Assembly: GCF_000332155.1 (NCBI RefSeq)
Contig: NZ_KB235904.1
Span: forward strand, 1,800,148-1,864,147
Direction of reading: 5' to 3'
Source: Kamptonema formosum PCC 6407
GTDB lineage: Bacteria > Cyanobacteriota > Cyanobacteriia > Cyanobacteriales > Microcoleaceae
DNA: 64,000 nucleotides
Of the stretch, positions 37,659 through 46,976 are shown piece by piece (the stretch's first letter is position 1; each line of letters opens with the position of its first letter). The notes under the pieces are model-generated. The model was not told where the DNA came from. It did no database searches and saw nothing but the letters and a program-made list of their open reading frames with translations. The position numbers were made by a program, and so were the translations under genes.

Positions 37659-37672
37659 GTATCCAAATATAC
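37659..37672 (-). promoter_or_regulatory. NtcA binding site upstream of amt copy 2
   Basis: GTATCCAAATATAC is a perfect GTAN8TAC. On the minus strand TGGAAT, a likely -10, begins about 24 nt further on, leaving a leader of about 30 nt. The sequence around it (ACAGAAGG, AACAAAT, TGGAATC) resembles that before copy 1. Confidence 0.8.
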
Positions 37673-37759
37673 ATTTTTTTAGCGAAGGTTCTGGAATTGC
37701 TTGGGTTGACATAGCAGCACAAAGGTAGACAGCTTGTCAAGCCTAATTGCTCATTTCTT

Positions 37760-37801
37760 AGTTAACTGTTAACGGTTAACGGTTAACTGTTAACAGTTAA
37801 T
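37760..37801. repeat. GTTAAC-type heptamer tract
   Basis: Six units of GTTAACN between the purE stop and the amt leader. Confidence 0.75.
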
Positions 37802-37805
37802 AACT

Positions 37806-38318
37806 TTAATCGAGATACTGCTTGTAACCAAGCTCAGCCAATCTTTCTTGCTTTTCCATCACAGATTGCGATAGACTTTGGCGGTACTGCTGCACTCGCT
37901 CTAACAATTTTGGTTGGTAAGCCGCTAATATTTGTACTGCTAATAAGCCAGCATTTTTAGCATTGCCTATTCCCACTGTTGCTACAGGTATGCCAGCAGG
38001 CATTTGTACGATGGAGTAGAGGGAATCTACCCCTTGCAGGTGTCGTGTCGCCACAGGTACTCCGATTACTGGCAAAGGTGTCAGCGATGCTACCATACCT
38101 GGGAGATGCGCTGCTCCTCCCGCACCTGCGATAATAACTTTTAGACCTCTCAGATGTGCATTTTGGGCATATTCTACCATCCGCTCAGGAGTGCGGTGGG
38201 CGGAGACGATCGCGACTTCGCAAGGGATGGTAAATTCTTCACAGATGGCGATCGCATCTTTCATCGTGGGCAAATCCGAATCACTGCCCATGATAATTCC
38301 AATTACAGCTTGATTCAT
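37806..38318 (-). CDS. purE: 5-(carboxyamino)imidazole ribonucleotide mutase
   Basis: A 170-residue class I Pur[17 protein letters not shown] at the N-terminus, [14 protein letters not shown] near residue 41, [20 protein letters not shown] near 66 and [19 protein letters not shown] near 104. It converts N5-CAIR to CAIR in purine synthesis, working with PurK, which is not nearby. The gene diverges from nagA, 41 bp between starts, so the two share a short promoter region. Confidence 0.97.
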   Translation of the reverse strand: MNQAVIGIIMGSDSDLPTMKDAIAICEEFTIPCEVAIVSAHRTPERMVEYAQNAHLRGLKVIIAGAGGAAHLPGMVASLTPLPVIGVPVATRHLQGVDSLYSIVQMPAGIPVATVGIGNAKNAGLLAVQILAAYQPKLLERVQQYRQSLSQSVMEKQERLAELGYKQYLD

Positions 38319-38359
38319 AAGATTTTAGATTTCAGACAGATTAGATATTTTGTTGGAAA

Positions 38360-39574
38360 ATGATTGAAGCAACAACCCCAATTGCTGCCCCGATAGATAT
38401 TCTTAATGCTAAGCTCCCCGGTTACAATGGCTTGCAGGCGATCGCTATTAATGCTGAGGGTATCATTCAAGGAATTTACCCGATGGAGAAAGTGTTTAAG
38501 CGGGTTGCTCCTCCAGATTTGCAAGTAATCGACGCAGGCGGAGATTTAGTGTCTCTTGGCGGAGTTGATTTGCAGATTAATGGAGCCCTTGGTTTGGCTT
38601 TTCCAGATTTAGAGAGCGACAACATCCCATTTTTACAGGAAATTTGTCAGTTTTTGTGGACTCAGGGAATAGATGGTTTTTTGCCAACTCTGGTAACAAC
38701 ATCACTGGAAAAATTTAGGCGATCGCTTTCTACTATTGCTGATTTTATGGCCGCTAACAAAGACGCATCTCCTAAAACAGCTCAAATTTTGGGAGTCCAT
38801 CTAGAAGGGCCGTTTCTTAATTTTCACAAGCGAGGCGCTCATCCAGCAGAGTTTTTATTACCACTAAAAATAGAAAATGTCAAGCAAGTTTTGGGCGATT
38901 GGGCAAATATAGTTAGAATAATTACGATCGCGCCAGAGTTAGACGGCACAGGAGAAGCGATCGCCTATTTGCAAAGTTTAGGCATTACAGTTAGCCTGGG
39001 ACACTCACTAGCCACAGCAGCACAAGCACAGGAGGCTTTTGCACGAGGAGCCTCAATGGTAACTCACGCTTTTAATGCCATGCCCAGCTTACACCATCGA
39101 GAACCCGGAATGTTAGGAGCAGCGATCGTTCACCCCCATGTTCGGTGTGGATTAATTGCCGATGGCGAGCACGTAACTCCTGCCATGATTGAAGTGCTAC
39201 TGCGTTCTAGCAGATACGAACAAGGGATTTTCTTAGTTAGCGATGCTTTAGCACCTTTGGGATTGCAGGATGGCGTTTATCCTTGGGATTCTCGGTATAT
39301 TGAAGTTAAAAAAGGTACGGCCTGGGTACGAGTTGGCTATCACGAACCAGTAGAAGGGGGAACGTTAGCGGGGACGACACTACCTTTATTGATGGGGGTA
39401 CAAAACTTGGTGAAGTGGGGAATTTGCGATGCCGAAAGTGCGATCGCGATGGCTGTGGACTCACCGCGAAAAGCGATCGGACTTCCTGGGATTTGTGGTC
39501 AGTCTGCTGTTCAGTTATTGCGCTGGAAGTTGAATGAATTGACGAAAGAATTAACTTGGCAAAGATTATTTTAG
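38360..39574 (+). CDS. nagA: N-acetylglucosamine-6-phosphate deacetylase
   Basis: A 404-residue amidohydrolase-fold protein. GVDLQINGALGLAF near residue 68 replaces the usual HxH-type entry of the family, then HLEGPFLNFHKRGAHPAEFL near 149 (metal Glu), SLGHSLATAAQAQEAFARGA near 211 (metal His), VTHAFNAMPSLHHREPG (second His) and LVSDALAPLG near 293 (catalytic Asp). The enzyme removes acetate from GlcNAc-6-P, giving glucosamine-6-P for recycling of cell wall sugars. ATG 38360 is supported by divergent spacing from purE. Confidence 0.92.
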   Translation: MIEATTPIAAPIDILNAKLPGYNGLQAIAINAEGIIQGIYPMEKVFKRVAPPDLQVIDAGGDLVSLGGVDLQINGALGLAFPDLESDNIPFLQEICQFLWTQGIDGFLPTLVTTSLEKFRRSLSTIADFMAANKDASPKTAQILGVHLEGPFLNFHKRGAHPAEFLLPLKIENVKQVLGDWANIVRIITIAPELDGTGEAIAYLQSLGITVSLGHSLATAAQAQEAFARGASMVTHAFNAMPSLHHREPGMLGAAIVHPHVRCGLIADGEHVTPAMIEVLLRSSRYEQGIFLVSDALAPLGLQDGVYPWDSRYIEVKKGTAWVRVGYHEPVEGGTLAGTTLPLLMGVQNLVKWGICDAESAIAMAVDSPRKAIGLPGICGQSAVQLLRWKLNELTKELTWQRLF

Positions 39575-39647
39575 ATAGCTACTATTGTTTGTACAAATTG
39601 TCAAGAGTTAAATTGGTTTAATGGCATTGCTAACTTGATAATTCTTT

Positions 39648-40292
39648 TTAAGAATCAATGACAGCACTCCAATCATCATTTTTAACTGCTGCTTCTAATT
39701 TTTGATGACGCTCAGCCATTGCGCTATCCTGTCGATCGTTCTTCTCTAATTCATCAATAAGGGTGCTATCCGCCATTGCTTTACGTAATTTGAGCTTCTT
39801 CTCTTCGTAGTTATTGCGATCGCTTTCTGACATCACAATCCGGGCCGCTTCACCCACTGTACTCGCCCAATTTCCCTGTGCTGCTTGATTTCCAGGTGGA
39901 ATGTAATCTAACTCAGCAATCCATTCATCCCGAAGAGCTTCCATCGCCTGACGCTTAGGAAATTTAAACACCTGAACTCTAATAAAAGCACAGATTTCAG
40001 TTCCATTTTGAGCTATGTGTCCCTCTAGAGACTGGCGTACATCCCGTGAGTAACCAATGTATTGAGATTGGCGATCGCAGTCTAAAACCGCATACACTCC
40101 AGCAACCTTAACCCGATCGGTGAGCGATCGCCAATCTTCCACTGAAACAACCTCAGCCACCTCATTATCTAAGGCAATAGATGGGCTAACGGAGGTATGC
40201 TCATCATCAGAACTATACAAAAAACTGTGCAGCCCTTGATGAGCCACAGGAACATTCTGATGTTCAATAGCGATATTATTTTCAGATTCCAT
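39648..40292 (-). CDS. GIY-YIG nuclease domain protein
   Basis: A 214-residue protein. Residues about 62-110 carry a GIY-YIG-like core: VAGVYAVLDCDRQSQYIGYS then RDVRQSLEGHI, with GVY and YIG in place. EAL..EWIAELDYIPPGN follows at the position of the family's later acidic segment. The remainder is charged and helical. Cyanobacteria encode many stand-alone versions with no assigned role. It may cleave DNA, but the target is unknown. A repeat GGGGCTA begins just upstream of its start. Confidence 0.8.
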   Translation of the reverse strand: MESENNIAIEHQNVPVAHQGLHSFLYSSDDEHTSVSPSIALDNEVAEVVSVEDWRSLTDRVKVAGVYAVLDCDRQSQYIGYSRDVRQSLEGHIAQNGTEICAFIRVQVFKFPKRQAMEALRDEWIAELDYIPPGNQAAQGNWASTVGEAARIVMSESDRNNYEEKKLKLRKAMADSTLIDELEKNDRQDSAMAERHQKLEAAVKNDDWSAVIDS

Positions 40293-40410
40293 CGGATTAG
40301 GGGTTAGGGGCTAGGGGATGCGTGAAAGAAGGGGAAGAGGGTAAGAGAGTCAATAGTTTGGGCTATGAGCGAGTATCTTAACCGTTGTGGCAGTTGCTAT
40401 ATCTTACCTC

Positions 40411-41064
40411 TTAATCAGGAAACATAACCGCTGTATTGCCCAATTCCCATTTTGGATATTTCTTCATCACCTGAGTGTAGATTTTAGAATCTATAAACTC
40501 TGATAACCAAGCTTGTAGCTGCGACCAAGGCTGTGCATTGAACCAATCTGGATCGGTATGGGCGAATTGACGAATAAAGGGTGCGATCGCCATATCTGCT
40601 AATGCCACACGATTACCAAATAAATATTTTTTCGTACTTAAATTTACATTCAGTTTCTCTAAATATAAAGCACCCTCAATCCGATGAGCTTCTGAATCGA
40701 TCCCTTCATAACGATCCGGGTATTTATAACGGTCAAGATGATATTTAAACCGATCGTCAAATTCAGCAATCAGCTCTAACATTTCTGCAACCGAACCTTG
40801 CTCTGGAATCAACCATTTTTCCGGGTCGTGTTGTGTCAATGCCCACAACATAATATCCATACTTTCATCCAGTACGCGCCCATCAATATCAATCAATACC
40901 GGTACCGTACCTTTAGGGGATACGTCCAACATTTCCTGTGGTTTATCACGCAAGACAACTTCCCGTAACTCACAGACTCGATTGCTGATAATTAATGCCA
41001 AGCGTGCCCGCATAGCGAATGGACAGCGGCGGAAAGAATACAAAATTGGGTAGGTTGCTGACAT
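40411..41064 (-). CDS. Glutathione S-transferase family protein
   Basis: 217 residues from ATG 41064; a TTG start six codons before gives a less natural N-terminus. The thioredoxin-fold half begins YPILYSFRRCPFAMRARLAL (a Cys-Pro-Phe active-site-like motif near residue 12), with KGTVPVLIDIDGRVLDESMD near 50, the glutathione-binding segment. The C-terminal half is all-helical, with ALADMAIAPFIRQF near 165. It resembles the omega/CxxC-like GSTs with a catalytic Cys, which favours thiol-transferase or dehydroascorbate-type activity; this is inferred. Confidence 0.85.
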   Translation of the reverse strand: MSATYPILYSFRRCPFAMRARLALIISNRVCELREVVLRDKPQEMLDVSPKGTVPVLIDIDGRVLDESMDIMLWALTQHDPEKWLIPEQGSVAEMLELIAEFDDRFKYHLDRYKYPDRYEGIDSEAHRIEGALYLEKLNVNLSTKKYLFGNRVALADMAIAPFIRQFAHTDPDWFNAQPWSQLQAWLSEFIDSKIYTQVMKKYPKWELGNTAVMFPD

Positions 41065-41166
41065 CGGCAAAGGAAGAAGCAAGAAAAAAGAGGGAAGAAG
41101 GAAAAAGTCTAAAAAAATCGGTTATATCATTTCCATTTGATTCGGAATTACATCATAATAATTTTT

Positions 41167-41226
41167 GTAGGGGCGGGTTCGCCAACATATTTGATAAGTA
41201 TTGATAAATCCTATAAACCCGCCCCG
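41167..41226. repeat. GTAGGGGCGGGTTCGC palindrome
   Basis: The same short inverted element as the inner part of 27396-27524: GTAGGGGCGGGTTCGC on the left and AAACCCGCCCC on the right. It lies between the TrhO stop and the GST start. Confidence 0.65.
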
Positions 41227-41277
41227 GTCATATAATTCCGATGAACCGGATTTGATATTACGCCTTTAATTGGTAGA

Positions 41278-42228
41278 TTAATCCATTGACGTAAGATTTG
41301 ATTTCTCCTTAACATGATAGCTAGCACCGATATGCACTTGATTGCGACTCTTCGCCAGCTCAATTTGACGTTGCCGCTCGGATAAAGATTTTTTCTGCGC
41401 TTCAGTTTTCGAGTTATAGCAATGCGGACAACTTACACCCAAAACAAATAATTCTGAAGCTTTTTCTTCCTGACTAATTGGGTGACGACAAGCGCGACAA
41501 AGTTCATATTCACCAGGCTTTAAGCCATGACCAACTGAAACTCGTTCATCAAAAACAAAACATTCGCCTTCCCAGCGACTTTCTGCTTCTGGAACTGTTT
41601 CTAGATATTTCAATATTCCACCTTCTAAGTGATAAACTTCCTGAAAACCTTGACTTCGCAAAAATGCCGTAGATTTCTCGCACCGAATACCTCCCGTGCA
41701 AAACATTGCTACTTTTGGCTTATTGCGTAATGTCGTTTCTCGCTTTACCCATTCGGGTAATTCAGAGAAGCTTTTTGTTTTGGGATCGATCGCACCTTTA
41801 AAGGTTCCGAGGGATACTTCGTAGTCGTTACGCACATCAACTACGACAACATCAGGATCGTCAAGTAGTTGATTCCACTCGTCAGGTTTGACATACTTAC
41901 CAGCCATTACAGTTGGATTAATATCGGGTAAACCCATAGTCACGATTTCGCGTTTTAAGCGTACTTTTAGCCGATAAAATGGTGCTTTTTCGGAGAAAGA
42001 TTCTTTGTGGGTTAAATCAGCTAAGCGCGGATCGCGACGTAGGAATGCTAGCACTGCATATATACCTTCAGGTAAGCCGGCAATGGTGCCATTAATTCCT
42101 TCTTGGGCTAGTAAGATAGTGCCTTTCACCTTGTTTTCGTTGCAGCAGGCTAGCAAGGGTTCTCTCAGTTGGGCAAAATCCGAGAGTTCAACAAATTTAT
42201 ACAAGGCGGCGGTTAAGAAATAAGTCAT
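41278..42228 (-). CDS. trhO: tRNA uridine(34) hydroxylase TrhO (rhodanese family)
   Basis: A 316-residue protein of the YceA/TrhO family. An N-terminal domain with CNENKVKGTILLAQEGINGT near residue 29 precedes a rhodanese domain, about 120-220, with DVRNDYEVSLGTFKGAI and active-site Cys177 in MFCTGGIRCEKSTAF. The C-terminal CxxC pairs (CRACRHP, CPHCYN) form a zinc-binding tail. TrhO makes 5-hydroxyuridine at tRNA position 34 using O2 and prephenate-independent chemistry. It is transcribed with the GST gene (about 213-bp gap), not clearly in one operon. Confidence 0.93.
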   Translation of the reverse strand: MTYFLTAALYKFVELSDFAQLREPLLACCNENKVKGTILLAQEGINGTIAGLPEGIYAVLAFLRRDPRLADLTHKESFSEKAPFYRLKVRLKREIVTMGLPDINPTVMAGKYVKPDEWNQLLDDPDVVVVDVRNDYEVSLGTFKGAIDPKTKSFSELPEWVKRETTLRNKPKVAMFCTGGIRCEKSTAFLRSQGFQEVYHLEGGILKYLETVPEAESRWEGECFVFDERVSVGHGLKPGEYELCRACRHPISQEEKASELFVLGVSCPHCYNSKTEAQKKSLSERQRQIELAKSRNQVHIGASYHVKEKSNLTSMD

Positions 42229-42335
42229 AGCTCAATAGGCAGGTGGCAGGTGGCAATAATAGAAAGGGTTGGGAAACTCTAGCTTAACGTGGGATAGACC
42301 GCGATCGCACCAAACAATTTTTTAGGCAGAATTAG

Positions 42336-42429
42336 GGACTTACGCAAAAAAACCGGTTTTCTGACCAAGATCGTCGCTTTTTTCCAGAAATATTAACGCC
42401 GAAACCGGGTTTTTGACCAGCGTAAGTCC
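42336..42429 (+). repeat. GGACTTACGCA palindromic element, copy 4
   Basis: Perfect ends GGACTTACGCA and GCGTAAGTCC. Internal arms are AAACCGGTTTTCTG and AAACCGGGTTTTTG. Confidence 0.8.
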
Positions 42430-42526
42430 TAAGAATGCAACAGCCCTTGCAGGAAAGGGGGTTGAGGGATTAGTTCAAAGAATTTAGCAGGGAGCAAGTT
42501 TACAGCCCTGCACGGCTCTCCACTAA

Positions 42527-43708
42527 TCAAATCTCATAAGCATAAATATTCATTGCCCGTGCTAATTCTGCTGCTACTTCTGGCCGTGAAAATTCCGGCG
42601 GTGGTAATTTCCCTTCTCGTAACATTTGCCGCACCTTTGTCCCGGATAAATGTACTCGCTGTTCTGGTAAACTTGGGCTCGTCTTTGTCGTAGCCATTTG
42701 CCCCGTCAATTTACAGTAAAAAGCGTGTTCAAATTTCATCGGCATGATGCCTAATGCTGCGGGGTCAAATTCTTCAAAAATGTATTGGGCATCATAAGTT
42801 CCATAGTAGTCGCCAACCCCTGCATGATCGCGCCCGACAATGAAGTGCGTACAGCCGTAGTTTTTGCGGATTAAAGCATGGAAAATTGCTTCTCGCGGCC
42901 CTGCATAGCGCATGGCTGAGGGATTAATTGCTAGAATTACTCGGTCTTGTGGGAAATATTTTTCTAACAGGATCTCGTAACAGCGCATCCGTACATCGGC
43001 GGGGATGTCATCTTCTTTAGTTGCGCCCACTAAGGGATGTAAAAACAATCCATCTACTATTTCTAAAGCGCATTTCTGAATGTATTCGTGAGCTCTGTGG
43101 ATGGGGTTCCGGGTTTGGAATCCGACGATGGTTTTCCAGCCTTTTTCACGGAATAAAGCTCTCGATTTTGCTGGATCTATCTGATATTTGGGAAACAGGG
43201 GATGATCCAGGCGTTCCATTAGCCATACTGGGCCAGCGAGGTTAATAGGCCCAGATTTGTCTAGTACCTGCACGCCGGGATGTTTGAGGTCATCAGTTTT
43301 GTAAACGTTGATTGCCTCGATTTCTTTGCTGTAGGAATATTTTTCAGTTAGTTCTAAGATGCCTACAAAGTCGCCGTTGGGAGAGTCGAGGCGGACTAAG
43401 CTACCTTCTTTGAGGCGATCGCTTACTTCTTGGGAGACGGGAAGAGTAACGGGAATTGACCAAGGCAGGCCGTTTGAGAGGTGCATATCGGCGATGACGG
43501 ATTTGTAGTCATCGCGATTCATAAACCCCGTCAGGGGGCTAAAACCGCCGATCGCAATCATTTGTAAGTCGGAGAGGGCGCGATCGTCTAACTGAACTCG
43601 CGGTAGAGTCTCTGCTTTGTGGAAAAATTCTTGTCTCTGATCTAGTGTGGCAATACGGTTGATCAGTTGACCGCCGTGCGGCGGAATGCTATCTAAATAC
43701 TGACTCAT
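42527..43708 (-). CDS. sat: Sulfate adenylyltransferase (ATP sulfurylase)
   Basis: 393 residues from ATG 43708 ([18 protein letters not shown]), the usual cyanobacterial start; a frame open to 43747 adds thirteen residues of no family content. It activates sulfate to APS with ATP. Motifs: [18 protein letters not shown] near 192 (the QTRNP and HxxH ATP-binding elements), [38 protein letters not shown] near 275, [13 protein letters not shown]. The zinc-binding and SGTKVR segments are present. It is a stand-alone form without an APS-kinase domain. Confidence 0.97.
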   Translation of the reverse strand: MSQYLDSIPPHGGQLINRIATLDQRQEFFHKAETLPRVQLDDRALSDLQMIAIGGFSPLTGFMNRDDYKSVIADMHLSNGLPWSIPVTLPVSQEVSDRLKEGSLVRLDSPNGDFVGILELTEKYSYSKEIEAINVYKTDDLKHPGVQVLDKSGPINLAGPVWLMERLDHPLFPKYQIDPAKSRALFREKGWKTIVGFQTRNPIHRAHEYIQKCALEIVDGLFLHPLVGATKEDDIPADVRMRCYEILLEKYFPQDRVILAINPSAMRYAGPREAIFHALIRKNYGCTHFIVGRDHAGVGDYYGTYDAQYIFEEFDPAALGIMPMKFEHAFYCKLTGQMATTKTSPSLPEQRVHLSGTKVRQMLREGKLPPPEFSRPEVAAELARAMNIYAYEI

Positions 43709-43846
43709 GTTAATTTGGGTTTTTAGCTTGTAGCTACCAGTGTCCATACTATCAAGCTCTGAGACTATGGACTTACTGATTCACGACTTTGACCGTAACC
43801 ACCCTCCCGACAGTATCAGGAACCGCCGAGAGGGGGCGTTACGCTT

Positions 43847-44929
43847 TTAGGTTTGAATGCTAAATTCTTCGGGATCGACTCCCCAATTTACCCAGGTAAT
43901 CGCATCTCTGGCTAATTTTAAGTCAGGCGGTACGCGCAATGCGTGTATGTGTCCCGTGCTCGGACAAGTCATTTTTAACAGATAAATTGGTTCGCTGTCC
44001 AGATTTTGGTCGATTTTTAATAAGGTGTATTCTTGCCAAGAATCTAATTCAATTGCTTGTAAGTCTTGGCAAATTCTGGCATAGCCAATTTCTTGAATTA
44101 ATACTCGCCGAACTTCGGCGTTTTCCTCTGTTAATAGCCATTTCGCTTGCCATTGTTCCGGGTGCAGTTTCCCATAGGTTTCTGGCAATCTAATACCGTG
44201 ATAAGCGTAGACATTGAATCCGTCGGCATATTGTACTGCTGGTGCTGCTTCGGCGTGGAGTAGCTTTTGGCTGTCAAAGTTAATTAGGCGGGGGCGATCG
44301 CACACAAAGCAAGTTTTTTCAAAAGGGTAAATCCAGCCGCAATTGTTAACTAGCAACTGCATTATTTCCCATTTAGCTAAATCGCATTCTAGATTTAATT
44401 CAGAAATGCAAAAATCTACCCAACTGCCATTACAAGCTAATAATTCTGAGACAATTTTGTTGCGATGATAAAATTGTCTCTCCATAAAGCTGTAGAAAAT
44501 ACCTATCATTTTGCTATGCAGTAGGCTATGCAGTTGATTGTGAATGTGGTTGTTAAATTGCTCGATAATTTGAGCGTATAGCGGATTATACAATTTGCTG
44601 TAAATCTCATTTTCTAGTTCACTTTTTATTTGTCCGGTTAATTTTCTATATAATTCTGAGCAAATTTCGCTTTTTAATTCCTCCCCTATTTCGCTGCCAA
44701 ATTCGCCACCCATTCGCTCTGAAAAATATTGTAAAGCTAAATATGGGCTATCAAAAAAAATAATTTGCGGCTCTTCTTGAGCAATAAAATCATAGGCTGT
44801 TTTTATTGCTACTGATGCTCGATCGCGGTTGATGGGTTCTGTACGCAGCGCTAGTTTTCTCCATTTTTCGAGATATAATGGAATTAATGCTTCTTGTGCT
44901 GGTGTTAGGTCGGTAAGTTGTTTAGACAT
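43847..44929 (-). CDS. DUF6745 domain protein
   Basis: A 360-residue protein. It opens with LTPAQEALIPLYLEKWRKLA, then INRDRASVAIKTAYDFIAQE and EPQIIFFDSPYLALQYF, which is how DUF6745 proteins begin. Residues about 75-160 are a helical repeat region (LYRKLTGQIKSEL, LYAQIIEQFNNHIHNQL). Near 190-330 come GWIYPFEKTCFVCDRPRLI, HGIRLPETYG and PSTGHIHALRVPPDLK. The function is unknown. Genes of this family are often found in many copies in filamentous cyanobacteria. No partner gene is evident: the neighbour upstream is a nested palindromic element. Confidence 0.75.
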   Translation of the reverse strand: MSKQLTDLTPAQEALIPLYLEKWRKLALRTEPINRDRASVAIKTAYDFIAQEEPQIIFFDSPYLALQYFSERMGGEFGSEIGEELKSEICSELYRKLTGQIKSELENEIYSKLYNPLYAQIIEQFNNHIHNQLHSLLHSKMIGIFYSFMERQFYHRNKIVSELLACNGSWVDFCISELNLECDLAKWEIMQLLVNNCGWIYPFEKTCFVCDRPRLINFDSQKLLHAEAAPAVQYADGFNVYAYHGIRLPETYGKLHPEQWQAKWLLTEENAEVRRVLIQEIGYARICQDLQAIELDSWQEYTLLKIDQNLDSEPIYLLKMTCPSTGHIHALRVPPDLKLARDAITWVNWGVDPEEFSIQT

Positions 44930-44942
44930 ATTTTATCCAGCT

Positions 44943-45225
44943 TATAGAACCCATTTCAGCTCTAAGAGGCTAGCCTCTTAATCATCAGCCTAATAAAACA
45001 AATAGAACTTACGCAGGTTGTCCCAGAAACTGGTTTTTGAGAGAATCTGTGGGTTACGCAGAAGGCAGGAGACAGAATGCAGGAAGTAGAAGTCACAATG
45101 AAGTATTTTCGTAAAAAAACCGTTTTATGAGGTTGGGTGCGTAAGTCGTGACGCGGGCGATCGCCTGCTATGAACCGAGCCAAGGCTGGGGGCGATCGCC
45201 ATTAAGATATCAAATGGGTTCTATA
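44943..45225. repeat. TATAGAACCCATTT-bounded element carrying a nested GGACTTACGCA copy
   Basis: The 14-bp ends TATAGAACCCATTT (44943-44956) and their exact complement (45212-45225) enclose an 18-bp palindrome TAAGAGGCTAGCCTCTTA at 44963-44980 and copy 5 of the GGACTTACGCA family. Nothing else is seen in the gap 44930-45310. Confidence 0.7.
45005..45149 (+). repeat. GGACTTACGCA palindromic element, copy 5 (with insertion)
   Basis: Left end GAACTTACGCA (first base changed), right end TGCGTAAGTC. About 45 bp of unrelated purine-rich sequence (GCAGAAGGCAGGAGACAG) interrupt the core between GTGGGT and ATGAAGTATTTTCGT. Confidence 0.75.
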
Positions 45226-45310
45226 GCCAACAAATTTCCATAATTTTGCTATATAATGTAAAATCATTTTCAAAAAGTAGTTTGATATTTTAAGAGGGAG
45301 CCTCAAAAAT

Positions 45311-45601
45311 ATGGATCTGGAAGCCCTGAGAGAACGTGCGGGGCTAACCCGTGCAGAAGTTGCAGTCAGACTTGGAATCAGTGAAACCAGCGTTCGCAAC
45401 TGGGAAACGGGGCGCACAGAACCCACTATGACCCCCAACAAATACCTAGAAGCCTTACAGTTGTTTCAATGTACCCCAGAAGAGATGGCAACAGCAAGTC
45501 AAAAATCAATGAATCAGCGGCACAAACGCAAACCGGGAAGACCCAAGCGGTTAATCGACAACGGAATTGCAGAGGTTGCCGATTCTAGAGCAGGTGGCTA
45601 A
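45311..45601 (+). CDS. Small XRE-type helix-turn-helix regulator
   Basis: A 96-residue protein. Residues about 5-60 form an XRE-like helix-turn-helix: LRERAGLTRAEVAVRLGISE then TSVRNWETGRTEPTM. A basic tail (NQRHKRKPGRPKRLIDNG) with an AT-hook-like GRP core follows. The ribosome site GGGAG at about 45296 precedes ATG 45311. It resembles a small transcription factor family widespread in cyanobacteria; the target is unknown. It is a single gene facing away from the DUF6745 gene. Confidence 0.8.
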   Translation: MDLEALRERAGLTRAEVAVRLGISETSVRNWETGRTEPTMTPNKYLEALQLFQCTPEEMATASQKSMNQRHKRKPGRPKRLIDNGIAEVADSRAGG

Positions 45602-45882
45602 GAAAGCAAACAAAGGGGCGATCGCGATCGCCCCAGAGGTAAGGTATAGCTAGGGGCTACGATGCTCCGATGCTCAGGGCTAGGGAAAAGGAAAAATGTT
45701 ACTCCGTAAAGGATTATGGACTAAAAGTAACAGTTGGACTTGCCGTAATCGCCCTGGCGGTTGCTGTAAAATTCCAGATAAGACAAAATTTATGACGTTT
45801 TATAGATATAGCTGTGGATTTACCAGTCTCAGTTACAATCTTTAACGTTAAGCCTTGATTGAAGTGCAGGAGTGAAGCTGGC

Positions 45883-46755
45883 TTGGATAACGCTAGTCTA
45901 AAGAGAAAACCTCCAAAAGCCTCAGAGCTTGCCGCCGACGACATTCCAGAGGCAGTGCGCGACACCCCCGACGTACAACCTCAAACCAGTCAGCAAGAGA
46001 AAAAATGGCTAATCTGGAGATTGGCTGGATTAGGTGCGATCGCATTAGCAGCCAGCCTGTGGCTACAAATGCGATATAACTTAATCCCCTTCACTTCTCC
46101 CTCCGCCCAAAGCGAACAAAACACAGCCGCATTAGCAAGCTCGCCCTCAACAGCCTCAACCAGCCCCGCCTCACCGTCCCCATCCCCTCAAACTTCACCC
46201 TCTGCACCAGCAACGCCTGTTGCTTCTAATAGCCCAGATAACCTGCTAGGACATCTCCCCTACGAAGAAGCACCCCTCTCCGAAATCCAAGCTATCACCC
46301 CCGACGGTAGCCTCAAACTGCGAAAAGCAGCAGCAGCCAAGTATCAAGAAATGGCAAACGCCGCCGCCGCAGAAGGAATCTACTTTGTCCCTATTTCCGG
46401 CTTTCGTTCCGTAGATGACCAACAGCACGTATTTTTCGACATCAAAGCAGAACGAGGACAAGCACCCAGCAAACGAGCAGAAGTTAGCGCCCCTCCCGGC
46501 TACAGCGAACACCACACTGGGTACGCGATCGATATCGGTGACGGCAGTGCTCCCGAAACCAACCTCAGCCAAAGTTTTGAAAATACAATCGCCTTCAAAT
46601 GGCTGCAAGCCAATGCCGCATACTTCAGCTTCGAGATGTCCTTCCCTAAAAACAATTCCCAAGGCGTGAGTTACGAACCCTGGCACTGGAGATATGTAGG
46701 CGATCGCCATAGCTTGGAAACTTTCTATAAAGCCCATTCCCTTAAGGGGAGATAG
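45883..46755 (+). CDS. D-alanyl-D-alanine carboxypeptidase (M15/VanY type), membrane-anchored
   Basis: 290 residues from TTG 45883 with AGGAG 10 nt upstream; a TTG at 45859 gives a longer form. A single helix lies near residue 46-64 (LAGLGAIALAASLWLQ), then a Ser-Pro-Thr linker. The M15 domain (about 130-285) has GFRSVDDQQHVFFDIKAERG, SEHHTGYAIDIGD (zinc His and Asp) and EPWHWRYVGDRHS (second zinc His and catalytic Glu-type segment). It trims the terminal D-Ala from peptidoglycan in the periplasm. The stop codon (within AGGGGAGATAGGG) is right at the edge of the GGGGGAGC repeat tract, so the C-terminus could have been shaped by repeat growth. Confidence 0.88.
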   Translation: MDNASLKRKPPKASELAADDIPEAVRDTPDVQPQTSQQEKKWLIWRLAGLGAIALAASLWLQMRYNLIPFTSPSAQSEQNTAALASSPSTASTSPASPSPSPQTSPSAPATPVASNSPDNLLGHLPYEEAPLSEIQAITPDGSLKLRKAAAAKYQEMANAAAAEGIYFVPISGFRSVDDQQHVFFDIKAERGQAPSKRAEVSAPPGYSEHHTGYAIDIGDGSAPETNLSQSFENTIAFKWLQANAAYFSFEMSFPKNNSQGVSYEPWHWRYVGDRHSLETFYKAHSLKGR

Positions 46756-46833
46756 GGAGCGGGGGAGCGGGGGAGCAGGGGAGCGGGGGAGCAGGGGAGC
46801 AGGGGAGCAGGGGAGCAGGGGAGATGGGGGAGG
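46756..46833 (+). repeat. GGGGGAGC octamer tract
   Basis: About nine units of GGGGGAGC/AGGGGAGC immediately after the carboxypeptidase stop, followed by GATGGGGGA. Confidence 0.85.
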
Positions 46834-46976
46834 ATTCCTTACTCTTATCGCTTCAAAACTGGGTTGGTGTAGCCTACTCGCAGGATTTAGGGTTTGCGAG
46901 TGCAACGAAGCAATCTCTCAAAACTTCCATTGCTCCATATCCTATAATTGCTGAGTAACCCAAATATTTCTCATTT

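Noticed and set aside
46246..46905. A 219-codon minus-strand frame opposite the carboxypeptidase gene
   Set aside because: It overlaps a well-supported M15 gene and its start is in the octamer tract; it has no family content.
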